A DNA stretch of 64,000 nucleotides. It comes from Anniella stebbinsi. Lineage: Eukaryota; Chordata; Lepidosauria; Squamata; Anniellidae. The notes under the pieces are model-generated. The model did not search any database. It saw only the letters and a program-made list of their open reading frames with translations, and had not been told where the DNA came from. Positions 53,901 through 58,873 of this stretch are shown in pieces; within the stretch, counting starts at the first letter, position 1; the number at the start of each line of letters is the position of its first letter. The DNA lies in NCBI GenBank assembly GCA_029215795.1, contig JARDYH010000007.1, positions 69,060,763 through 69,124,762 of the forward strand, in the 5' to 3' direction. A program made the translations under genes and the position numbers.

Positions 53901-56655
53901 AAAGTGAGTTTCATCGCTCAAATTCAAAGTTGTTGGGAAAATAAAGGCTTCGAATCTGGATAAAAAATATTACGACTAAAACTGTATTTGTTTTAAACAT
54001 AAAATCACAGGGGGTACCAGATTTCAACACAAGAACATTGTGAGAAGATCTAGACGGTGTCGGGAATAAAGAGGAACTATCATGAGGAACTATCATGAAA
54101 GCTAGGTGATAAATGTCTCTGGAAATCCCAAAGTGAGAAAAAATATATCTAACACTGGTTTTAAGATACGGATGACAGGCAAACAAAAGCATTAAATGGG
54201 AATTATGTGAGCAGTTTCCCAGCAAAGGGTGTGGAAAACAGGTGTGGAAAGGTAATCCCCTTGGCCCATGCTGCAGTAAGCGGCGACAACCAGCAGCACC
54301 CTGAACGCTGTTGCCCAAACATCTGATAGCTATGGCACACGCCTCTGAATTATACAGGGAGACACACCCAAAATGAATTACTTTTAATGAAGGGATTTCA
54401 TTCTCTGAAAGAGAAGGGATTTCCCACCCTCAAAGGAGCTCACCTGTGTCTGAGGGAGTCACTGTTTTGAGACTGATTCCTCTCTGCAGGGGAGGCAAGC
54501 CCTGGGCAGTGACTTATCCAGAAATGCAACAGACAGACTTCTGTCCTGAATGATCTTCTCAAACCCAATGTTGAGACAGGACAAAATTGTCCTCCCCAAT
54601 GAAGGATGAATGGAAATATATTAGGAGCAGAGCAATGAATCATGCAGATACTCAACAGGCAGCATCCTCTATGGGCAAGTGCTTTGGGCTGATAGAATAC
54701 TTAAAAGCAGCTGTTTGTTTCTCACAGCACACAGTTCAGGACTGACTGAATTTGAGACAGACAAGCATCTGCAGAGAATCAATGTCTACTAGAACGAGCC
54801 ATATTTTGGGGCGGGGTGTGTAACATCCCCAGGAACAAGAGATATTGAGGAAGGGAGAGATTATGTTAGGTAGAACAGTTCCCCATGATACCAGGTGCTT
54901 TTTTGTGTGACAAGAATATTATTACAGAGAAAGGAAGGCAGTGCCTGCAAAACTAGACTGCAGTTTTGCAACAAAAAGGTGGGGGTGGTCCTAATGAGAA
55001 CATTAATTCAGCAGGTGAAAAAGTATTGCTTGTGTACACATGTATAAGAAAAAGGCTGTTGAGAAAGAGGGAAGGCAGAATGGGCAGATGCCTAAAAGGG
55101 GAATTTCATGTGGGTGGATGGAGAAGGAAGAAAAACATCTTCCTAGGTAGGGAGGCCAAAGGCCAATTTCCCAGAAGGAGAACAAAAAAAGATAAGCATT
55201 TCCCCAAGAACAGAAGCTCTAGAGTTGGCAGTGTTGAAGATACTATCAGGCAATCCCTTAGCCTAGATGGAGAAGGGAAAGCAGTGCAGAATGACACCTG
55301 TTAATTTAAGGGGTGAGTTGCTATGACGATACCGTGTAAGCAGGAGAAAGCATCAACGGCTAAACTTGGAAGAAAGATAACAGGCAGGAAGAGAGAAAGA
55401 GAAGATATCAGACAAGAAAGTGATGGGGCTGAAACTGATAACTGACAAGTGCTATGAGAGCTATCTAGGGCATAATTCCTCCCTTTTTTATTATGTAGAA
55501 ACGCAGAAGCAATTTGCTATGGAGGGTGTCGAAGGGCAGAAATATAAAGACCCAGAGAGGGAGGTTAACAAGAAGGGAATCCCTTGGCATGCTAAGGAGT
55601 GGAGCGAACAGAACAGAGGATTGAGGAGGAATGGGTGTGCCCACAAGGAGTAGGGGGTGGTGGTGAGGAAATGACACACCAGAGAGGGAAACACTCTAGC
55701 CAGTATAATGCAGTGCATAGCGTGGGGGATTTAGATTGGGGACTGGTTAGAAACTCCTCCTTTCATGGCCCATTGAGCACACATCTGCACTGGCATGTGG
55801 TAGAAGCTGCTTTAATCACCCGATGTAGAGAACTTATAGGGATGACTAAGCTATCCTGGGGTGCGGCAGGTTGCCAAAGGATTTTATCACCCGCCAAGTG
55901 CAGAAGTGCGGCTGAATGCGGGGCAAAACTGCCACCTGTACAGGGCTGCATAGTGGTTAGAACGTCTGACTAAGACCGGGGAGATCCAGGTTCAAATCCC
56001 CACCCAGCCATGGAGTCCCCTGAGTAACCTTGGGCCATTCGCTGGCTCTCAGCTCAGCCTACCCCACATGGCTGTTATGAAGATAAAAGGGGGGCGGTGA
56101 GAGGACCTCCTGTGCTACTTTGGACTCCTTGAAGGAAACAGGGGATACAAATGAAGTCATTTTGCTCCAGGTTCCCTAACTCACCCTGGGGCAGTTGGGT
56201 CACTTGTATAATAACCCTCTTAGCCTGAGCTTCCTCACAGGGTTGTTGTTCTCCTCCCCCCCCCCCCAACCCCCACAGCTGTCTGGTGGGAAAATTTAAG
56301 CGATATAAATGAATGGAACAAATACATTAAGAGTGCAATAATCAAACAAGAACAATCCATCCTGGAGAGAGGAGGGCAGGGGCTACGGGTCGCCATGATG
56401 GACAACAGGGAGCAAGCGGCGGGTGTCACGTGACTGACGGGAAGGGAGGGGCTGGGGCAGGAGGGGAACTGCCCCCCCCCCGGCGGTTAGGGGCAAAAGG
56501 GAGGTGACATGCGGGGCAACTGTCTTCAGGGGAGGGAGGCCGCTAAGGGGCAGCTCCCGTGACGGGGAGGATGGAGAAAAGGACTCTTCAGCCGCTACCT
56601 GTTCAGGGCCGGTCCCGGCACCCGCCGCTACCACCTCCGTCTCCGGCGCCGCCAT
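22538..56655 (-). CDS. CLPTM1: CLPTM1, complete coding span in 14 exons
   Basis: The 14 exons below join to 2031 bases, a 676-residue protein (the human protein is close to 670). Every exon is bounded by AG and GT and the phases agree. The protein is collinear with vertebrate CLPTM1, a multi-pass membrane protein of the ER and cell surface in the CLPTM1/CLPTM1L family. Human CLPTM1 has been linked to trafficking of GABA-A receptors, and its paralog CLPTM1L acts as a lipid scramblase in GPI synthesis. Seen here: a variable N-terminus, a first membrane segment around residues 52-70, and a large luminal-type domain (100-343) with an NDYWNLQKDY motif and an N-glycosylation sequon at NET. Hydrophobic segments follow near 351-372, 397-412, 418-432, 475-494 and 500-525. 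The C-terminal tail is low-complexity and ends EEKKKD. No frameshift or stop is seen. Confidence 0.95.
22855..23030 (-). other. CLPTM1: CLPTM1 intron 13
   Basis: A 176-bp intron with GTAATT donor and CCCGCAG acceptor. Confidence 0.9.
23031..23198 (-). CDS. CLPTM1: CLPTM1 exon 13
   Basis: Residues 516-571, starting with the second base of Gly516. It includes FITMTPQLFINYKLKSVAHL, FIDDLFAFVIKMP and MYRIGCLRD, among the most conserved parts of the family. Confidence 0.97.
23199..24234 (-). other. CLPTM1: CLPTM1 intron 12, with LINE fragments
   Basis: It holds an L3/CR1-like piece at 23438-23540 (plus), the L2-like LINE 3' end annotated separately, and an L3/CR1-type piece at 23950-24085 on the minus strand. 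Confidence 0.8.
23541..23945 (+). mobile_element. L2-like LINE 3' end with ORF remnant
   Basis: The plus strand still encodes RKRAFRVVAPFLWNS, a decayed form of the AFxxxAPxLWNxLP motif. That motif is found at the C-terminus of L2-type LINE ORF2 proteins. A 3'UTR with a TATATAAACATTGTAAATAA tail follows. Confidence 0.6.
24235..24370 (-). CDS. CLPTM1: CLPTM1 exon 12
   Basis: Residues 471-516: MAFRYLSWILFPLLGCYAVY, a membrane segment, then WYSWVLSMLYGFLLTFG. Phase 0 in, phase 1 out. Confidence 0.97.
24371..24667 (-). other. CLPTM1: CLPTM1 intron 11
   Basis: A 297-bp intron. No repeat recognised. Confidence 0.9.
24668..24763 (-). CDS. CLPTM1: CLPTM1 exon 11
   Basis: Residues 439-470, exactly 32 codons: LDRENKIAGIFPRL and DKSTYIETSTKVYDD, with the conserved IFPRL block. 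Confidence 0.96.
24764..25649 (-). other. CLPTM1: CLPTM1 intron 10
   Basis: 886 bp. A fragment of the palindromic MITE family (AGTCCAAAGCATCTGGAGGG) lies near 25249-25268. The (TA)n near 24871 is short. Confidence 0.8.
25650..25840 (-). CDS. CLPTM1: CLPTM1 exon 10
   Basis: Residues 375-438: IQFWNSRQSLEGLSVRSVVF followed by two hydrophobic segments (VFQSLVVLLYILDNETNFVV, VSVFIGLLIDLWKITKVMDV). It ends on AGG before GTAAGA. Confidence 0.97.
25841..26136 (-). other. CLPTM1: CLPTM1 intron 9
   Basis: 296-bp intron. No repeat recognised. Confidence 0.9.
26137..26230 (-). CDS. CLPTM1: CLPTM1 exon 9
   Basis: Residues 344-374: VALLETNPYLLALTIVVSIV then HSIFEFLAFKN. This is a membrane segment with strong family conservation. 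The acceptor is TTCCTAG and the donor GTAGGT. Confidence 0.96.
26231..27436 (-). other. CLPTM1: CLPTM1 intron 8
   Basis: 1206 bp. It contains the L2-like LINE 3' end at 26885-27362; the rest is unassigned. Confidence 0.8.
26885..27362 (+). mobile_element. L2-like LINE 3' end with ORF remnant
   Basis: The plus strand encodes RAFSAVAPRLWNELPREVRL and a FRRQVKTFLF block, the C-terminal motif of L2-type LINE ORF2. A 3'UTR follows with AACCGTCCGGAGAGCTTCGG and an (AAAT)n tail at 27345-27370. A closely similar copy lies at 41620-42145. Confidence 0.7.
27437..27681 (-). CDS. CLPTM1: CLPTM1 exon 8
   Basis: Residues 262-343. This is the largest internal exon: VKFDAVSGDYYPILYFNDYW, an NET glycosylation sequon, LSFCPLSLWRWQLYAAQSTK and EDLYEQSDEEQDSVK. 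It is very highly conserved in the family. Confidence 0.97.
27816..28112 (+). mobile_element. CR1 LINE 3' end
   Basis: It has the standard CR1 3' order: AGGAAAAACTTCCTG, GGAACCAATGACCTAGGGAG, GGCAGCTGGACAACCATCTG, GGTTGGACTAGATGGCC, ending TTCTATGAT. A second copy on the other strand lies at 62279-62575. Confidence 0.85.
28748..28789. repeat. (TAA)n microsatellite
   Basis: About 14 uninterrupted trinucleotide units, joining an LINE tail to a LINE 3' fragment. Confidence 0.9.
28795..28905 (+). mobile_element. R2/R4-type LINE 3' fragment
   Basis: It is the reverse complement of about 9816-9920, including CATGCTCAATCGTCAGGAAA and TTCCTGAATC. The plus strand is therefore the element's sense strand. 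Confidence 0.6.
28925..29120 (+). mobile_element. LINE 3' tail (L2-like)
   Basis: An AT-rich 3'UTR ends CCCCGCCTTGATCCAGAGGG and continues into (CAAA)n at about 29087-29120. No coding part is left. Confidence 0.45.
29427..29547 (-). CDS. CLPTM1: CLPTM1 exon 7
   Basis: Residues 222-261 plus the first base of Tyr262: RAEDYGPVEVISHWHPNLTI, NIVDDHTPWVKGSVPPPLDQ. Donor GTAAGG, acceptor TTGTTGCAG. Confidence 0.97.
29548..31395 (-). other. CLPTM1: CLPTM1 intron 6, part downstream of the DIRS element
   Basis: It contains a MITE fragment near 30365-30410 and a minus-strand SINE piece near 30484-30545. No exon is seen. A G-run lies near 30105. Confidence 0.6.
31396..31581. repeat. DIRS left terminal region and inverted repeat
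   Basis: The outermost 60 or so bases (from GAAATGCAGG) are unique to this end and recur in complement at 31716-31775. Bases 31452-31581 are the inverted repeat shared with the right end. Confidence 0.9.
31716..31810. repeat. DIRS internal complementary region
   Basis: 31716-31775 is the exact reverse complement of the left terminus. 31773-31810 is the exact reverse complement of the right terminus. The two halves overlap by TTC at 31773-31775. In DIRS1 this region templates end completion and circle formation. Confidence 0.9.
31861..33033 (-). CDS. DIRS tyrosine recombinase
   Basis: The frame is open from 34716 to the stop at 31861. I take the methionine at 33033, giving 390 residues, because upstream the frame only shadows the RT gene. 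The protein has an N-terminal SAM-like DNA-binding part (TRRSYDRKWRRFQAFYGE, then SFLASLHEGGLRQTSIKVYL). The catalytic part follows: Arg near residue 202 in SARRASELCAL, His332 and Arg335 in RSHSTRAMAAS, Trp358 in AATWSS, and the nucleophile Tyr929 of the long frame (residue 368) in SHYRLDV. The R-H-R-Y set is complete, so the enzyme may be functional. It would integrate a circular cDNA in place of a DDE integrase. It overlaps the RT frame by 157 bases and shares the gag frame. The start codon is uncertain. Confidence 0.88.
   Translation of the reverse strand: MVRSPLSSGQRRIRADAKGRRSHYNGQGQSASSKPAEAKANGVENPARWQHLDLPTPVQSILKEATKPSTRRSYDRKWRRFQAFYGEGRGSPSSCRIEEILSFLASLHEGGLRQTSIKVYLAAISTNHDLIQGYSAFSHPLSKRFLRGLLNLHPPTRRIVPQWSLSVVLAALSNKPFEPMATIDLRLLSFKVAFLVAVTSARRASELCALMLDPPYTQFYRDKVVLRPGPDFKPKIISQFHVNQDIVLPTFFQDATDTVGARLHSLDVRRALAYYKERTQPFRVSKRLFVSYGGKTRGQAVSSQRFAKWITHTISLAYELAKRELPMGLRSHSTRAMAASTALSRGVSIPELCRAATWSSVSTFVSHYRLDVRARDDANFGRAVLSSILQ
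32877..34736 (-). CDS. DIRS reverse transcriptase, RNase H and C-terminal extension
   Basis: 619 residues without interruption. RT motifs are VPKRDGGLRPILDLRLLN (about 79-96), VDLKDAYFHIPI (125-136), FNVLPFGLKTAPRVFTK and the active site YLDDWLI at 190-196. RNase H follows with ITSDAS, HINFLELLAVRKAL, IVSDNMSVVWYINKEGG and ARTDNARADELSR, giving the acidic residues expected. The last 120 residues (MDVFASAEN, YAFPPFPLI, AILITPWWPRQAWF) form the extension typical of DIRS-group elements, sometimes annotated as methyltransferase-like. It starts 44 bases after the gag stop. Expression would need reinitiation or another mechanism. Confidence 0.92.
   Translation of the reverse strand: MAPFYRAWTQITTDKWVLEIVRQGYRIEFATIPPTGKLKFTPASAILQEEVTSLLQKGAIASVNISEASRGFYSRYFTVPKRDGGLRPILDLRLLNDFLIPKKFRMVTLGLVLPLLRGNMWFTLVDLKDAYFHIPIHQSHQRFLRFIIGSEIFQFNVLPFGLKTAPRVFTKCMAVVCAYLRPLGVKIYPYLDDWLIVSPSQSQAVQDVTTVTTLLESLGLVVNTKKSVLQPTQTIQFIGALLDSTVGRAFLPEERRHRIHSMAQRVLNTRPHKIITLQKLLGLMASTVHVVRWARLRMRPLQMFLLSVYDPLRQSNTVRVGIPESLHQSLHWWTVPENLALGLPFVSTGPSKSITSDASLLGWGAHCGHLTVQEEWLHKDRVRHINFLELLAVRKALLAFKEYVSNSHVRIVSDNMSVVWYINKEGGTRSRELLDLTLIIFDWAISHGIRLSAVHIARTDNARADELSRNFSSAHEWELNPIAVSNLFRRWGTPSMDVFASAENAVCERFCTRAGTGKGSLGDTFSTVWGTDFVYAFPPFPLISKVVAILRLGKTDAILITPWWPRQAWFAPLFHLANGEYVQMPRADDLITMDRGKVHHPNPQKLKLTAWRIRQDGNT
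34780..36999 (-). CDS. DIRS gag-like protein
   Basis: 739 residues. A Cys/His cluster lies near the N-terminus (Cys33, Cys36, His46, Cys49, Cys52, His57, Cys62, Cys65), a zinc-binding pattern common in DIRS gag proteins. A long Pro/Ser/Lys-rich disordered middle follows, then a helical region (about 540-640) and a Gln/Arg/Phe-rich tail near 690-735 likely to bind RNA. The first methionine is used, but Met20 or Met24 are equally possible. Its CpG-rich, rare-codon-rich middle differs from nearby DNA. Confidence 0.85.
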   Translation of the reverse strand: MRPSDHQASSRAFFSSRQNMASKMAHTSLFKSCTGCKAKLTLSDGHSKCLLCLGEAHIVESCPHCLSFSRQTRKNRANKLRALLWKRALETVDTPASVPGSVPRAIPTSCAEPSTESSSRPKKSKPSLPADAGKAKRQKKDPKLETEGKQKKDKGKGSSKSGHRHPQAEKASAGSREQTPKAASVPTASLTPMARSLPSPAASVSIPVAWPSTSTPPVPARRDRLHSVPKTIKHPIPKAPSASTRRMGSPPTSELGEFPFDPLATWTPPHHSPQGTAEELLMDQPSEPYAPIPAEDWGRGSPRSVRSWSSQPQALPRKPLFDQYTGKRLQHTDPVFLPPLPPRRPPSASVSAPCQTEPRPESPLPPLGDMVIRAPQPTSDEDYASDSSEESTEAHPTMPSPSEDVGTDKRASPSVEVVSFMDQMQRLAESLGIEVPESEEPAADVAYDVMYGDATSALAMPLLPTLLRTLKESWHTPASTGPVSKRVDALYKIQQKDAGFLLQHPKPNSVVVESAQGRTSKSHSAPVDKEGRKLDAFGRRVYSSAALAVKIANYQALMARYHLFIWEKISALHAHLPDDIRSAAQVFQQEASALAKQELSTARHMADCLSKSMVASVALRRHAWLRSSNLSQESKARIEDLPFDGEGLFNATTDTQLDTIQKARMTAKKMGFYQPAPSHTYRPRRWPRQQFYQPRQSSFRQQQQPRFQPSQSFRSQRSYPQNRARQNRNRQEPSTKQRL
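37252..37401. repeat. DIRS right terminal region and inverted repeat
   Basis: Bases 37252-37378 are the inverted repeat matching 31452-31581. The outer end (complement reads TTCTTCTTCGTGGTCTCTGT) recurs at 31773-31810. This end is the 5' end of the element as transcribed. Confidence 0.9.
37402..38031 (-). other. CLPTM1: CLPTM1 intron 6, part upstream of the DIRS element
   Basis: An L3/CR1-like phrase (TCCATCTAGCCCAGCATCCT) lies at about 37468-37560. Otherwise unassigned. Confidence 0.6.
38032..38117 (-). CDS. CLPTM1: CLPTM1 exon 6
   Basis: Residues 193-221: INKYKRRRFQKTKNLLTGET then EADPEMIK. The basic KYKRRRFQKTKN stretch is a family hallmark. Phase 1 in, phase 0 out. Confidence 0.97.
38420..38672 (-). 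mobile_element. tRNA-derived squamate SINE
   Basis: The plus strand shows the complement: GGTCCATCTGGCCCAGTACC, CTGACTGGCAGCAGTGGCTC, TCCAGGGTTTCAGGCAGGAG, then the tRNA-like head near 38640-38670. Same family as 19378-19600 and better preserved. Confidence 0.75.
38946..38987. repeat. (CA)n microsatellite
   Basis: About 21 uninterrupted CA units. Confidence 0.95.
39682..39799 (-). CDS. CLPTM1: CLPTM1 exon 5
   Basis: Residues 154-192 plus one base: SVQHNGSLYIHVFFTKSGFH, PDPKQKNLYRRLATVHTSR. It includes an N-glycosylation sequon NGS. Donor GTAAGC. Confidence 0.96.
39800..41011 (-). other. CLPTM1: CLPTM1 intron 4
   Basis: 1212 bp; no clear repeat. A G-run lies at 40857-40869. Confidence 0.85.
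41012..41170 (-). CDS. CLPTM1: CLPTM1 exon 4
   Basis: Residues 101-153, exactly 53 codons: DLHVYISEQEHFTDFNATSA, SFWEQRDLVYGDWSSGENSD, GCYEHYAELDVPE. The NAT sequon is conserved in the family. Confidence 0.97.
41171..42313 (-). other. CLPTM1: CLPTM1 intron 3
   Basis: 1143 bp; half of it is the L2-like LINE 3' end at 41620-42145. Confidence 0.85.
41620..42145 (+). mobile_element. L2-like LINE 3' end with ORF remnant
   Basis: The plus strand is open for 98 codons from 41621 and includes LKERLLPYVLARTLRSS, RAFFAVAPQLWNELPREV and FRRQVKTFLF, the ORF2 C-terminus of an L2-type LINE. A 3'UTR with AACCGCCCAGAGACCTTCGG and an (AAAT/CAAA) tail follows. It is the best preserved copy of its family here. 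Confidence 0.75.
42314..42437 (-). CDS. CLPTM1: CLPTM1 exon 3
   Basis: It completes Arg59 and encodes residues 60-100: IFIIWAISSWFRRGPAPQDQ, then PRAPSRNLFPKDTLM. It carries most of the first membrane segment. Donor ATG|GTAAGT. Confidence 0.97.
43720..44038. mobile_element. Long inverted repeat, Penelope-like, with hammerhead-like boxes
   Basis: Two arms of about 150 bp (43720-43870 and 43891-44038) face each other across a 20-bp loop. In the right arm CTGAAGA (43946-43952) is followed by a GGCC-containing stem region and GAAAC at 43975-43979, then GCGTTGGGC. The left arm's equivalent has lost the GAAA box but keeps a perfect GGCC/GGCC stem. This resembles the hammerhead-bearing terminal repeats of Penelope-like elements. 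Confidence 0.55.
45010..45210 (+). mobile_element. L2-like LINE 3' tail
   Basis: AT-rich 3'UTR with CACCCCGAGAGCTTCGGCTA and an (AAAT)n-like end. No coding remnant. Confidence 0.55.
46028..46140. mobile_element. 113-bp palindromic MITE
   Basis: The left end CCTATCTACACTACTGCTTT is the reverse complement of the right end, and the palindrome continues through most of the element. The superfamily is not determined. Confidence 0.75.
46676..47175. mobile_element. 500-bp non-autonomous DNA transposon
   Basis: Terminal inverted repeats of about 29 bp match at 26 positions (TCAGTTCGGACAACATATTA at the left; TCAGTTCAGATGACATATTA as the right complement). A second inverted pair around CACTTTAAACAATGGG lies inside, near 46985-47060. 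No duplication of flanking sequence was found. Confidence 0.65.
50215..50405 (+). mobile_element. L2-like LINE 3' end, truncated
   Basis: A short ORF2 relic is followed by a 3'UTR with CTGCCCAGAAAGCTTCGGCT and an (AAAT)n end at 50388-50403. Confidence 0.6.
50649..50767 (-). CDS. CLPTM1: CLPTM1 exon 2
   Basis: Residues 20-59: QVTSNGTAGG, a Gln-rich spacer, then PNAWQVIKGVLFR. The acceptor TTTTACAG before CAAGTG is the only one that keeps the frame; using the next AG would create TGA. It ends with two bases of Arg59. Confidence 0.95.
52060..52720. mobile_element. Old CR1/L3-like 3' region
   Basis: The plus strand contains phrases such as GATCATTCATGAATGTTAAA and CCTACTCTCTGGGTCCTATT, which resemble an amniote-wide LINE UTR. 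A perfect 13-bp inverted repeat (GAAGAATAAAATG..CATTTTATTCTTC) sits at 52229-52256. Family assignment is tentative. Confidence 0.3.
52795..53140. mobile_element. Diverged inverted-repeat DNA transposon
   Basis: CCCATGGGTTGTTGGGAG at the left, TATGGGTTGCTTAACCCATA at the right, and an internal AACTCTGGATTGTTGAGCTG against CAATCCAGAGTTCAACAAAC pair recall the element at 15676-16034. Confidence 0.4.
53264..53612 (+). mobile_element. L3/CR1-type LINE 3' end
   Basis: It has the phrases GGATGGCTTTAAAGGGGATT, TGGCTGTATGCTACCTCC, GGTTGGCCACTGTGTGAACA and GCTGGACTAGATGAC, ending near TTATGTTCTTAT. Minus-strand pieces of the same type lie at 23950-24085 and 61785-61990. Confidence 0.7.
55928..56130 (+). 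mobile_element. tRNA-derived SINE
   Basis: The A-box-like TGCATAGTGGTTAGAAC and B-box-like CAGGTTCAAATCCCCACC are followed by a body with GGCTGTTATGAAGATAAAAG. Confidence 0.65.
56160..56330 (+). mobile_element. SINE body fragment
   Basis: It contains TCCTCACAGGGTTGTTGTTC and an end with AAATTTAAGCGATATAAATG, matching the SINE bodies nearby. Confidence 0.5.
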
Positions 56656-56830
56656 CTTGCTGCGCCGTTGCCTGGCGTAGTTCTCGCGAGACTTGCCGCC
56701 GCTCTCAACTCCCGTTTTTCCCCTCTGCCCTTTGCGAGGGCCACGTGACCTCCTCCTGCTAAACTCGGGAGAGTCTTAGGGTTACCGTAATTTCGCGAGC
56801 AGCCCCGTAGCGAGTATCGTATTGGCCCCT
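56400..56830 (-). promoter_or_regulatory. CLPTM1: CLPTM1 CpG island and promoter
   Basis: The region is CpG-dense compared with its surroundings and has no TATA box. It contains the reverse complement of CAAGATGGCGGC at 56648-56659, a YY1-type motif overlapping the start codon, and the palindrome TCTCGCGAGA at 56682-56691, a known element of housekeeping promoters. The transcription start is expected upstream (higher coordinates) of 56655, within about 150 bases. Confidence 0.7.
56599..56655 (-). CDS. CLPTM1: CLPTM1 exon 1, coding part
   Basis: 19 codons, MAAPETEVVAAGAGTGPEQ, then the donor GTAGCG. The start lies in ACAAGATGGCGGC-type context. In mammals the N-terminus is likewise Ala/Gly-rich and the exon ends in a Gln, so the boundary agrees. 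The 5'UTR is not defined. Confidence 0.9.
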
Positions 56831-56949
56831 TTTAGCCTCACTCAGATACACAGGCGGCGGCGCTGCTGCCGCTAGATCTGAGTGTGTTGCTCTGGATTAA
56901 GGAATCCGAAGTAACGACTGCCCCCACTTTTCTATATCCGCCATCATGA

Positions 56950-57255
56950 TAGGGTGACCCTATGGAAAGGAGGACAGGGCTCCTGTATAGAAAAGAGGAT
57001 TTCAGCAGGTGCCATTTGTCTGCATGCATCACCTGGTGAAATTCCTGCTTTATCACAACCGTTAAAGCTGCAGGAGCCCTGCCTTCTTGATTAGATACAA
57101 AAGAGGGCAGGGATCCTGCAGCTTTAATTGTTGGGATGAAGAGGGAATTCCACCAGGTGCTGCATGCAGACCAATGACACTTGCTGAAATTCCCCTTGCA
57201 ATACAACTTTTTTACGACACAGGAGCCCTGTCCTCCTTTCCATAGGGTTACCCTA
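56950..57255. mobile_element. Palindromic hAT-like element near the CLPTM1 promoter
   Basis: A 306-bp foldback copy with TAGGGTGACCCTATGG ends lies about 300 bases upstream of the CLPTM1 start codon. Flanking octamers do not match cleanly. Confidence 0.7.
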
Positions 57256-58560
57256 ATCATACAGATAAGATATATTGGATCTTCTATCTAAAATGTAGGT
57301 GTCTCTTTTCCACATATAAGGTTCATAGTGACTGTGAGCAGCAGAAATCCCTATAACGATAATTGCGTGTTTCACACCTCAAATAATACACATGACAGTC
57401 TAAAGCCTCCCCAGCTCCCATAAGCAGGGGCAAAGACTTCTCAATTTCCCCAGTGGGGGAGGATGGGGCTAAACCTGGGAAAGGGGCTACACCTATTTGT
57501 TTACATTTATGTATATATTTCTGGAAACCATCCTTCATCAATGGATCCTAGAGTGTTTAAAGCCATGTATTAAAATAACAGGTACTAAAAAGAATATATA
57601 TATATATATAATGGCAATTTACACACTACCCACCATGTCCTACGTGAAATACCTTCCAGGTTGAAGCCCAAGATAAAATCCAACAAACTCTTTATGAATT
57701 AAGACAAATTTGTTATAGCTAGCCGGAGGGAGCATTGAGTGATAGAAAACTAAACAAAACACCAAAGAGAAGAAATACATTCAGGATATGCATTGCTGTC
57801 AGCCAGTAAGTGTGCTGATGTTACCTGGTTGGGCATTGTCCCCTCCCGAAAATCCCAGGGGGGCTACTTGAGCCCCACCCACCCCCGTAGTTTACGCCCC
57901 TGCCCATAAGGGTCTAAAATTTAAGGTCCCATAAAGGTACAAAATTACCTAGCTGCACCTCTGATCTAAGCTTTTTCCCCAGAGATCATTACTCAAGACT
58001 GGAAGGTACAAAGGCTTTTTATCTCTGACGATCTAGATGTAACCTCGTATGAGTGCAGAATGCAGTCTTGAATCGAGAGACCATACCTGGGTTTAGCCCA
58101 GGATTGCCTGCTTTGACTGGCAGCAGTCCTCAAGGAGGGGGTGGTCTTTCCTAATGCTGCCCCCCATTTAACCTGCGGTGCTGGCATTTGGACCTAGTCC
58201 AAATCTGCATTTCCCTCGCTTGGCTCCATTCAGAGAGGCTGTAGACCTCTGAGTTCCAGATAACGAGGACATATGTCGCCGTTCAAGCCCTGGGCGTCCC
58301 AGAAACACCTGTCTGGATGCCCTCTTGGAAAAGAGGATGCTGAGGGATGGAGTCGTAGCCCGACCCATCTGGAGGGTACCAGCTTAGGGAAGGGTCTTGC
58401 TTTCCTGGTTATTTGACTACTCTGGAAAATGGCAGCGTTTGACACCTATCCCCCCCTTTGATTTTACCTGCCTGCTTTCTGCTGCCCCTAACACAACGCT
58501 CTCTCTTTGGTCTATGGGGCTTGTGTGGATTGACATCACGTGTCTGAACCCCTTGGCCAA
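57256..58560. other. Upstream intergenic stretch
   Basis: A (TA)n tract lies at 57595-57611, and MITE fragments near 58340-58390. No coding exon is recognised. Confidence 0.35.
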
Positions 58561-58785
58561 TAACTTTTTGTGTGTTGCGGGACAGGGGAGGGTGGGAGGA
58601 AAGGAAGCAGGAGCTTCCGGTGCCAAAAGCCCAAGGAGGAGAGGGGGGAATGGAAGTTCCGGTCATGACCGCTTTCCCTTTGTCTCCCCCCCCCCCCCCA
58701 ACTCACCCACCCCAACCCACAAGTGCTCTGCTTTCGTTTCTTAGAATTGGACATCTTGGGCTGATCCTCCATCCCCTTCCAAGAA
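58561..58785 (+). promoter_or_regulatory. Possible promoter of the candidate exon at 58786
   Basis: It contains two ETS-type cores (CTTCCGG at 58613-58620 and AGTTCCGG at 58654-58662) but also a C-run. No TATA box. Weak evidence. Confidence 0.25.
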
Positions 58786-58873
58786 ATGAGCCAGGAAATG
58801 CGGAAGCCCAAACTTGAACCTGCTGATGAGGGGGAGGAAGAGGAGGAGAAGGCGGCAGCAGCAGCAGGAGGAG
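58786..58873 (+). CDS. Candidate first coding exon, unknown gene
   Basis: ATG in fair context opens 29 codons starting MSQEMRKPKLEPADEGEEEE, followed by KAAAAAGG, and then a donor (GGAG|GTAAAA), phase 1. An acidic, alanine-rich start followed by a donor is common in nuclear proteins. I do not recognise the gene, and it could be a chance frame. The next exon was not found. Confidence 0.25.

Larger units (their letters stand above)
50768..56598 (-). other. CLPTM1: CLPTM1 intron 1 (5.8 kb), repeat-rich
   Basis: It holds MITE fragments (50890-51075, 51700-51775), SINE pieces, (CTT)n near 51965-51985 with a minus-strand LINE tail to 52040, CR1/L3 fragments and two SINEs at its upstream end. The stretch 53620-55925 shows no recognised feature. 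Confidence 0.7.

Noticed and set aside
54966..55304. 112-codon plus-strand open frame in CLPTM1 intron 1
   Set aside because: Lys/Arg-rich translation of an A-rich stretch. No family resemblance or splice structure.
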